Source: Hymenobacter siberiensis
GTDB taxonomy: Bacteria > Bacteroidota > Bacteroidia > Cytophagales > Hymenobacteraceae
Length of the DNA stretch: 64,000 nucleotides
Assembly: GCF_018967845.1 (NCBI RefSeq)
Contig: NZ_JAHLZZ010000001.1
Location: 186,001 to 250,000 of the forward strand
Direction: 5' to 3'
Positions 26,754-33,445 of this stretch are shown here, piece after piece. Both the position numbers and the translations under genes were made by a program. Under the pieces are notes generated by a model. The model was not told where the DNA came from. It saw only the letters and a list, made by a program, of their open reading frames with translations, and ran no database searches. Position 1 is the first letter of the stretch. Each line of letters opens with the position of its first letter.

Positions 26754-26982
26754 TGATAAAAATCAGCTTATAGCAAACCTGCAAGTAGTTGACCCTCAAT
26801 TCGGCAATGTGACCGAAGGATTTAGGCCTTTTGGGTTTCGAATTGACAAAACGAAATATGGGGCTGAGGTTGTGCACATCGCAGGAGCCGTAATTCGAGA
26901 CAAGCAGAGCAATGCGTTTAGTGTTGACCTCAATCTAAATGGCAAGGATGACAAAGCTTATAAGCTCGAATACGAGTTATAA
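26754..26982 (+). pseudogene. C-terminal tail of an unrecognised gene, truncated by the IS
   Basis: The open frame continues straight out of the IS end and reads DKNQLIANLQVVDPQFGNVT, then GFRIDKTKYGAEVVHIAGAV, ending KAYKLEYEL. It is AT-richer than its surroundings and unrelated to GH92, so the two sides of the IS come from different loci. A strong terminator follows at 27003. I do not recognise the family. Confidence 0.55.
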
Positions 26983-27002
26983 GCAGACACTATTTGGCAC
27001 TT

Positions 27003-27059
27003 GACTTTCAAAAAAGCCGCCCGCTTCCCAACCGGAAGCGGGCGGCTTTTTTGAAAGTC
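27003..27059. terminator. Long bidirectional terminator, 26-bp perfect stem
   Basis: Stem arms 27003-27028 and 27034-27059 are exact reverse complements around a 5-base loop, with AAAAAA/TTTTTT inside the stem. It separates the truncated gene tail on the plus strand from the remnant on the minus strand. Confidence 0.93.
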
Positions 27060-27463
27060 CTGCCGAAACTTACGTCGCGGCCGGTTTCTCCTGGCCGCCC
27101 CTGCCGCCGGAGTTGAGTAGCTGGCGGGCCTGTGGGTAGCCGGCGTAGAGCGGGCAGCGGCCGGCTGAGCAGCGTGAAGGCATGCATGTCTTTATCAGTG
27201 CTGCGCAGAAAGTTGAACGGCATCCCACCTTACAAAGCAGCCAGTATGGCAAAACCTGTGGTCCTTCCAGGGGGCAACTGTCCTATGTTACCCACATTAT
27301 TTATTTGTACTAAAAGAATCTATTATTGAAGTACATTTGAGGCATTGGCAACATAATGCATTTTAAAGCAAGAATTATTATAGCAACAGGGTGTGGCGCT
27401 TAACCACGCTCCGCCATTGCTTATCTGTCCTTCCCAGCCCGTTTCCGTTCGAAAGCCAAGCGT
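27060..27463. other. Gene-poor spacer with a possible minus-strand gene remnant
   Basis: On the minus strand, 27232-27070 offers short open stretches (PFNFLRSTDKDMHAFTLL, then in another frame CPLYAGYPQARQLLNSGG) ending in a TAA eleven bases before the strong terminator. This position suggests the frameshifted 3' end of a former gene; I cannot name it. 27240-27463 is AT-rich and probably holds the promoter of the next operon. Confidence 0.4.
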
Positions 27464-28510
27464 ATGAAAATACCTCATTACTCGCTTACTGCTCTTTTGC
27501 TGCTGGGGCTGCTGCTGGGCGCTGCCCCACGCGCCAGGGCCCAACGAACGCAGATAAAGGGGTTCGCTGATGCGGTGACCTACTACCAAAATGGCAAAGT
27601 GAACTTTGGTCTCGGCGAGCAGGACCTGTTCATCACCTCCGAAATCACCGAGCGCCTGTCATTTCTGGGCGAAACCGTGTTCAAATACTCGCCCGAGTCG
27701 CCCACCGATTTCAACATCAGCGTTGAGCGTATTATTCTGAAATACAACTATTTCGGCAATCACAGCGTGCTGCTGGGCAAGCACCACACGCCCCTCAACT
27801 ACTGGAACGATACCTACCACCACGGCCGGGTGTTCTTCCCCACCATCGACCGGCCTTTGCTGTTTGCCCAAGGCATTATCCCGCTGCATACCACGGGCGT
27901 GAGCCTGCAGGGGCAAAATCTGGGCCGCCTCCGCTTCGGTTACGACGTGATGGTGGGTAACGGCATCGGCTCGGGCGATGTGGTGGACAACAACCCGTTC
28001 AAATCCACTACGCTGGCGGTGCACGTCAAGCCCACCGACGGGCTGCGGCTCGGGGCGTCCTTCTACCACGATGCCATCTCGAAGGGCAGCACGGCGCACA
28101 ACCACTTGGGCGGGGTGATGCCCGTGGCCCTCACCCGCATCAACCAGGACATCATGACAGCCTCCATTTCCTACAACGATTCGATTTTCACGAAGAAATT
28201 TGAGCTGCTGGCCGAGAGCAGCATGGTCAGCAACCGCTCCGACAGCCTGGGCCTGCAGCGCGCCGTGGCCACCTACGTGTACGCGGGCCTGCGCCTCACC
28301 GAGAAATTCATCCCCTACATCCGGCTCGATGACATTCGGTTTGCCAACCAGGAGGTGTACTTCATGCCCAATAGAACCCAATCCTTCGTGGGTGGGCTGC
28401 GCTACGAGCTCAGCTACCTGGCCGTGCTGAAGCTGGAGTACCAACGGGCCAACAGCCCCCTGTACCCCACCACCGACAAGGTAACCTTCCAGATAGCCGT
28501 TGGCTTTTAA
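27464..28510 (+). CDS. Outer-membrane porin-like beta-barrel protein
   Basis: 348 residues with a signal peptide (MKIPHYSLTALLLLGLLLGAAPRARA, cut before QRTQ). The mature chain is a run of amphipathic beta strands (ERLSFLGETVFKYSP, RLRFGYDVMVGNG, GLRLGASFYHDA, KFELLAESSMVSN) ending with VTFQIAVGF, the aromatic end expected for BamA recognition. It is the first gene of a three-gene operon with a small phosphate-binding-like protein (6 bases downstream) and a HAMP sensor kinase. It may be the entry pore or receptor for whatever that pair senses. No named family recognised. Confidence 0.82.
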   Translation: MKIPHYSLTALLLLGLLLGAAPRARAQRTQIKGFADAVTYYQNGKVNFGLGEQDLFITSEITERLSFLGETVFKYSPESPTDFNISVERIILKYNYFGNHSVLLGKHHTPLNYWNDTYHHGRVFFPTIDRPLLFAQGIIPLHTTGVSLQGQNLGRLRFGYDVMVGNGIGSGDVVDNNPFKSTTLAVHVKPTDGLRLGASFYHDAISKGSTAHNHLGGVMPVALTRINQDIMTASISYNDSIFTKKFELLAESSMVSNRSDSLGLQRAVATYVYAGLRLTEKFIPYIRLDDIRFANQEVYFMPNRTQSFVGGLRYELSYLAVLKLEYQRANSPLYPTTDKVTFQIAVGF

Positions 28511-28516
28511 CTCGTT

Positions 28517-28969
28517 ATGGATATGGCCTGGCTTTATCGATTTACGTTCTGCCTGCTCCTGCTCATCGGGTGCGGCCACCCGCCCGCCCGGGCGCAGGAC
28601 CAGAACCTGGTGGTTATCGGCAACAGCAAAGGGGTGCCGCCCGAGATGCACCTGGCGCAGCTGAAATCGACCCTGAAGGGCGAAAAGCTGCGCTGGCCCG
28701 ACGGCAGCAAAGTGGTAATTGCCCTGATGAAAACCACCACGCCCATTGGCCAGAGCACCAGCAAAAAAATATACAACATGAGCGCCAACGAGCTGAATAA
28801 ATACTGGCTGGCGCTGGTGTTTCAGGGCAGGGCCGACGCGCCCAACTTCTTCAGCTCCGAAACCGAGTTGGCCGAGTTCGTAGCCCAGACCACCGGGGCC
28901 ATTGGCGTGGTGAACCAGCCCATGGCCAGCAGCAAAACCATCACCATCGACGGGAAGAAATTTTTATAA
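28517..28969 (+). CDS. Small periplasmic phosphate-binding-like (PstS-type) protein
   Basis: 150 residues. The signal sequence ends either at a lipobox (LLLIGC) or at ARA-QD. The mature part has the pattern of short PstS-like binding proteins: an FLG/LKGEKLRWPDGSKVVIA opening, a YWLALVFQGR segment and a C-terminal TTGAIGVVNQ. In several phyla, proteins of this size are annotated as phosphate ABC transporter substrate-binding proteins but lie beside porins and sensors instead of ABC permeases, as here. It probably presents a ligand to the periplasmic domain of the downstream kinase. The ligand is unknown; phosphate is only a family guess. Confidence 0.75.
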   Translation: MDMAWLYRFTFCLLLLIGCGHPPARAQDQNLVVIGNSKGVPPEMHLAQLKSTLKGEKLRWPDGSKVVIALMKTTTPIGQSTSKKIYNMSANELNKYWLALVFQGRADAPNFFSSETELAEFVAQTTGAIGVVNQPMASSKTITIDGKKFL

Positions 28970-29011
28970 CAACCGTGTTTTTCCGGCCTGCTCCGCCAGG
29001 TCCCGCCCCAC

Positions 29012-30655
29012 ATGGCCAACCACGCCCGCACCCCCTACCTGCCGCAGCTTATCCGGCATTTGCGCCTCACGGTCAAGACCAAAATCTGGTTGGCGGTAAC
29101 GAGCATTGTGCTGCTGTTTTCCTTTTTCGTGCTTTTCTACCTGCCCGCCATTCAGGAGCGCAGCCTGCTGAACAACTTCAACAAAGACGTGCAGAACCAG
29201 GCCAACACCGTGGCCCTGGGCGTGAAAATCGCCATGACCGAACAGAATTTCCAGGGCGTGCAAACCGCCATGGATTTTGTGAAGCAGGACCCACTGCTGC
29301 AGTTCGTGAGCCTACTCCAGACCGATACGGCCTGGGACGCCCGCCACGCCCGCTACCGCCTCACGCGCACGGTGTTCAAAACCTATCCCGCCGGGGAAAA
29401 GATAAACGTGGGCGCGGCCTCCAACGACTCCACGGTGGTGAAGCGGGCGGGCTTTAGTACCCCGGTCATGAGCGGCGAAATCCTGCTGGCCCTTTCCACG
29501 CAGGAGATTGTGCAAAGCCGGCGGCAGATTCGGATTACCTCGCTGTTTTTCAGCTTCGTGGTGTTCAGCATCGGCATCGGCATTGGCTTTGTACTGGCGA
29601 AAAACATTTCGGTGCCCGTGCTCAAGCTGCGCGATGCTGCCACCAAAGTGGGCCGGGGCGACCTCACGCAGCGCGTGCCCAGCAACTCGCGCGATGAGAT
29701 TGGGGAGCTGGGCACGGCCTTCAACAAAATGGTCACCGACCTCTCCACCACCCGCCAGGCGCTGGATGCCCGCAGCAGCGAGCTGCTGGCCGAGAAAAAG
29801 AAGTCGGACGACTTGCTGGAAGGCCTGAAAAAAACGCTGGCCGACCTGCGCGAAACCCAGGAGCAATTAATCCGGCAGGAGAAGCTGGCTTCCATTGGCC
29901 AGCTCACCAAAGGGCTGGTCGACCGGCTACTCAACCCGCTGAGCTACGTGAAGAACTTTGCCGAAATATCGGCCGAGCTGCTGGATGAGTGCCAGCAGCT
30001 GCTTACCCAGCCCCCCTACGCCGCCGATGCCCACGTTCAGACGGAGCTGGTGCCGCTGCTGGCCCTAGTGGCGGGCAATACCAGCAAAATCAACGACCAC
30101 GGCGCGAGCCTGACCCGGATAGTGCGCAGCATGGACAAGCTGCTCCAGGCCAAATCGGCGCAGTTCGTCGAAGTCGACATCAACGCGTTTGTGGACGAGC
30201 AGCTGGCGGCGTATCGCAAGGGGCTGGATAAGGCCGACCGCACAATTCCCGTGGAGCTGGTGAAAGACGCCAACACAGAAAACGTTGCGGCCAGGATAGT
30301 GCCCGCCGAGATAAGCACGGTCCTGTTCAGCCTGCTCAACAACGCGCTGTATTCGGTGCGGGAGAAATCACGGCTAACGCCCGGTTTTCAGCCCCAACTG
30401 GTGGTCACCACCGCATTTCACGCAGCCGATGTACAAATTCGGATTCGGGATAATGGCCCGGGCATCTCCGAAGTGGAGCAGGGACAGCTGTTCTCCCCCT
30501 TTTTCACCACCAAGCCCACTTCCAAAGGCACCGGCCTGGGGCTGTTCATCAGCCAGGACATCGTAAAAAACCACAAGGGCCACATCACCGTCGAAACACA
30601 GCCGGATGTGTGCACCACCTTCACCATCAGCTTGCCCACCGTGGCGTACACCTGA
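29012..30655 (+). CDS. HAMP-domain sensor kinase lacking the phospho-acceptor histidine
   Basis: 547 residues. Layout: TM1 about 24-46, periplasmic sensor about 47-175, TM2 about 176-196, HAMP about 197-248, coiled coil, dimerisation helix, HATPase_c. The H-box region reads GQLTKGLVDRLLNPLSYVKNF, where canonical kinases have His-Glu; Asp304-Arg305 replace them. The ATPase part is intact: N-box LLNNALYSVRE, G1 IRDNGPGI, G2 GTGLGLFIS. It therefore binds ATP but cannot autophosphorylate on the usual His. No response regulator gene follows. It is the third gene of the operon, 42 bases after the binding protein. Confidence 0.86.
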   Translation: MANHARTPYLPQLIRHLRLTVKTKIWLAVTSIVLLFSFFVLFYLPAIQERSLLNNFNKDVQNQANTVALGVKIAMTEQNFQGVQTAMDFVKQDPLLQFVSLLQTDTAWDARHARYRLTRTVFKTYPAGEKINVGAASNDSTVVKRAGFSTPVMSGEILLALSTQEIVQSRRQIRITSLFFSFVVFSIGIGIGFVLAKNISVPVLKLRDAATKVGRGDLTQRVPSNSRDEIGELGTAFNKMVTDLSTTRQALDARSSELLAEKKKSDDLLEGLKKTLADLRETQEQLIRQEKLASIGQLTKGLVDRLLNPLSYVKNFAEISAELLDECQQLLTQPPYAADAHVQTELVPLLALVAGNTSKINDHGASLTRIVRSMDKLLQAKSAQFVEVDINAFVDEQLAAYRKGLDKADRTIPVELVKDANTENVAARIVPAEISTVLFSLLNNALYSVREKSRLTPGFQPQLVVTTAFHAADVQIRIRDNGPGISEVEQGQLFSPFFTTKPTSKGTGLGLFISQDIVKNHKGHITVETQPDVCTTFTISLPTVAYT

Positions 30656-30696
30656 GCTAACCCGCCGGGCCCAGGCAAAGCAGACGCCTGAAATCG

Positions 30697-30735
30697 CAAA
30701 GCGTCGTGCTGAGTTTATCGAAGAATCGCTACCGC
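30697..30735. repeat. Degenerate arm of the GTCATGC palindrome family
   Basis: GCGTCGTGCTGAG followed by TTTATCGAAGAATCGC resembles one arm with several substitutions. The surrounding 30656-30893 is AT-rich and otherwise empty. Confidence 0.45.
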
Positions 30736-30907
30736 GCAATTATTCCGACTAGAAAACTCTGCTCAATTGTTAGCATGAAACCGAAAATCATTAGTCTATA
30801 AAATATTTATAGTACTATTAATCATACTGTCAATCCAACGAACATAAATATGTAGTATGTTATCCCGTTCAATTAGTTAACGCTTTAGCCTAGAGCGTGA
30901 GGACAAT

Positions 30908-30915
30908 TACCTTTG
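30908..30915 (+). promoter_or_regulatory. -7 box (TACCTTTG) of the IS5 transposase
   Basis: An exact TAnnTTTG match just inside the left end of the element, 34 bases before the orfA ATG at 30949. It is repeated in copies B and C. Confidence 0.65.
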
Positions 30916-30948
30916 CTTTGGCAATCGTTTATAACGAAGAAATTATTT

Positions 30949-31670
30949 ATGCGAAGACATGAGATTAGCGATGCTCAATGGCTGGCGGTGAGCCCCCTTT
31001 TGTCGGGCAAAGCCACTGATTGCGGGGTAACGGGCAAAGACAACCGCTTGTTTTTCAACGCGGTCGTGTGGATAATGCGCACCGGCTGCCCGTGGGCCGA
31101 CCTACCCGAACGCTTCGGCAAATTCAACACCGTGTGCAAGCGCTTCCGGCGTATGGCGACCAAAGGGGTTTGGGAGCGGGCCTTCCAGGCCCTGCAAGCC
31201 CCCGAACTGGACTGGGTCATGCTCGATTCGACCGTCGTGCGGGCGCACCAGCATTCAGCAGGCCAAAAAAAAGTACCGCCGCCACCGAGTGCCTCGGACG
31301 CAGCCGCGGGGGCATCGGCACCAAAATTCACGCCTGCGTGGAGTCGCTGGGCAACGCCGTGCGGCTGATTGCGACCGAAGGCCAGGCGGGCGACAGCCCG
31401 CAGGCGCTGCCCTTGCTGGCGGACCTGCAGCCGGGCAAAGTGCTGGCCGACACGGCTTACGACAGCGACGCGACCCGCGCCTATTGCACCGAAAAGGGCA
31501 TCGAAGCCGTCATTCCCAGCCATCCTAACCGGGTAGAACCCTTGGCAATGGACGAAGAAACCTACCGCGACCGCAACAAAGTCGAGCGCTTTTTTGGCCG
31601 CCTCAAGCAATACCGCCGCCTAGAGCGTGAGGACAATCAAAGATTTATCTATTTACCTAAGCCAATCTAG
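30949..31670 (+). pseudogene. IS5 transposase of copy A, C-terminus cut by copy B
   Basis: OrfA starts MRRHEISDAQWLAVSPLLSG. An A8 run at 31265-31272 is placed for a -1 ribosomal frameshift that joins ...HSAGQKK to STAATECLGRSRGG of OrfB. DDE motifs seen: MLDSTVVRAHQ, LADTAYDSDATR, RNKVERFFGRLKQYRRL. After QYRRL the frame runs into copy B and ends at 31670 with a foreign tail (EREDNQRFIYL...), losing the last 25 or so residues. Confidence 0.88.
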
Positions 31671-32459
31671 CGTAGCACCAATATGCCAAAAGGCGAGGAA
31701 GGAAACGGCGGTTTTTTCGTAGCGGGTGGCTAGGCGGCGGTATTGCTTGAGGCGGCCAAAAAAGCGCTCGACTTTGTTGCGGTCGCGGTAGGTTTCTTCG
31801 TCCATTGCCAAGGGTTCTACCCGGTTAGGATGGCTGGGAATGACGGCTTCGATGCCCTTTTCGGTGCAATAGGCGCGGGTCGCGTCGCTGTCGTAAGCCG
31901 TGTCGGCCAGCACTTTGCCCGGCTGCAGGTCCGCCAGCAAGGGCAGCGCCTGCGGGCTGTCGCCCGCCTGGCCTTCGGTCGCAATCAGCCGCACGGCGTT
32001 GCCCAGCGACTCCACGCAGGCGTGAATTTTGGTGCCGATGCCCCCGCGGCTGCGTCCGAGGCACTCGGTGGCGGCGGTACTTTTTTTTGGCCTGCTGAAT
32101 GCTGGTGCGCCCGCACGACGGTCGAATCGAGCATGACCCAGTCCAGTTCGGGGGCTTGCAGGGCCTGGAAGGCCCGCTCCCAAACCCCTTTGGTCGCCAT
32201 ACGCCGGAAGCGCTTGCACACGGTGTTGAATTTGCCGAAGCGTTCGGGTAGGTCGGCCCACGGGCAGCCGGTGCGCATTATCCACACGACCGCGTTGAAA
32301 AACAAGCGGTTGTCTTTGCCCGTTACCCCGCAATCAGTGGCTTTGCCCGACAAAAGGGGGCTCACCGCCAGCCATTGAGCATCGCTAATCTCATGTCTTC
32401 GCATAAATAATTTCTTCGTTATAAACGATTGCCAAAGCAAAGGTAATTGTCCTCACGCT
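31624..32459 (-). mobile_element. IS5-family (IS427-group) element copy B, complete, nested in copy A
   Basis: 836 bp, bounded by AGCGTGAGGACAAT and its inverse, with CTAG at 31620-31623 and 32460-32463. It appears identical to copy C and to the parts of copy A, so all three transpositions are recent. Confidence 0.95.
31653..32404 (-). CDS. IS5-family transposase OrfAB of copy B (programmed -1 frameshift)
   Basis: OrfA runs from the ATG at 32404 to 31985. OrfB in the -1 frame ends at 31653 with GATLDWLR. The A8 slippery run (T8 on the plus strand near 32081-32088) fuses them into a DDE transposase of about 250 residues with SFLAFWHIGAT at its C-terminus. Frames are intact, so it should be active. 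Confidence 0.9.
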
Positions 32460-32578
32460 CTAGCCACCCGCTACGAAAAAACCGCCGTTTCCTTCCTCGC
32501 CTTTTGGCATATTGGTGCTACGCTAGATTGGCTTAGGTAAATAGATAAATCTTTGATTGTCCTCACGCTCTAGCCCCC

Positions 32579-33412
32579 ATGACTTCATCCGCTAGCCCTA
32601 TTCTCGACCGCAGCAATGTTACCATTTCCAGCGCTACCGGCCCCGGCACCCAGGCCATCGTCTTTCTGCACGGCCTCGGCGGCGACCAGCACGACTGGCG
32701 CCTCATCGCCCCCGCCTTTGAAAACCATTACCAGGTTATCCTGCTCGACCTGATTGGGGCCGGCCAGTCCGACCTCAGCGCCTACCAGTCCACCACCTCC
32801 CACAGCACCCTCGACGGCCACGCCACCGACCTGCTGGGCGTACTCAGCGCCCTGGCCCTGCACGATGTCGTGTTCGTGGGTCATTCGGTGGCCGCCATGA
32901 TTGGCGTAATTGCCGCCGTGCGCGAGCCCCAGCGCTTCGCCAAAATGGTATTGATTTCGCCCTCCCCGCGCTTCGTCAACGAGAAGGGCTACGCGGGCGG
33001 CTTCGAACAAAAGGATATTAATGAGCTGCTAGCTGCCATGGAGGCCGACTACAACGGCTGGGCGCACGGCTTCCCGCCCGTAATGGCGGGCCAGCAGGAC
33101 TCGCCCGAGCTGGCAATGGCCCTCACCAACAGCTTCGTGCGCACCAACCCCGAAATCGCCAGGCATTTCGCCCGCGTCACCTTTTTCTCCGATACCCGCG
33201 CCGAGCTGGGCTTCCTCACCATCCCCACGCTCATCGTGCAGTCGGCGCACGACGTTATCGCGCCGCTGGCCGTGGGCCACTACATCAACGAGCAGCTGGC
33301 CGACAGCCGCATGGTGGTTATCGAAACCAACGGCCACCTCCCCCACCTCAGCGCCCCGCAGCAAACCCTTTCGGCCATGGACCACTTCCTGCACCACGAA
33401 ACCATGCTGTAG
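32579..33412 (+). CDS. RsbQ/KAI2-like alpha/beta hydrolase
   Basis: 277 residues with no signal peptide. The catalytic triad is Ser103 in VGHSVAAMIG, Asp225 in QSAHDVIAP and His253 in NGHLPHLSAP. The strings GHSVAAMIG, LISPSPRFVNEKGYAGGFE and IARHFARVTFFSDTR are hallmarks of the RsbQ/D14/KAI2 group. In Bacillus RsbQ supplies a ligand to the RsbP PAS-phosphatase for sigma-B control; plant relatives perceive karrikin and strigolactone. No RsbP gene is next to it. Copy A of the IS5 element ends nine bases before the ATG, so the native promoter has been cut off. Confidence 0.9.
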   Translation: MTSSASPILDRSNVTISSATGPGTQAIVFLHGLGGDQHDWRLIAPAFENHYQVILLDLIGAGQSDLSAYQSTTSHSTLDGHATDLLGVLSALALHDVVFVGHSVAAMIGVIAAVREPQRFAKMVLISPSPRFVNEKGYAGGFEQKDINELLAAMEADYNGWAHGFPPVMAGQQDSPELAMALTNSFVRTNPEIARHFARVTFFSDTRAELGFLTIPTLIVQSAHDVIAPLAVGHYINEQLADSRMVVIETNGHLPHLSAPQQTLSAMDHFLHHETML

Positions 33413-33445
33413 GCCTCCATTCACAGCCCCGGCAATACCACTTAT

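Larger units (their letters stand above)
30894..32569 (+). mobile_element. IS5-family (IS427-group) element copy A, split by copy B
   Basis: The 836-bp element lies as 30894-31623 plus 32464-32569. Ends AGCGTGAGGACAAT are inverted at both sides. The flanking target duplication is CTAG at 30890-30893 and 32570-32573. Its transposase frame is cut near its 3' end by copy B, inserted in the opposite orientation at an internal CTAG. Confidence 0.93.
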
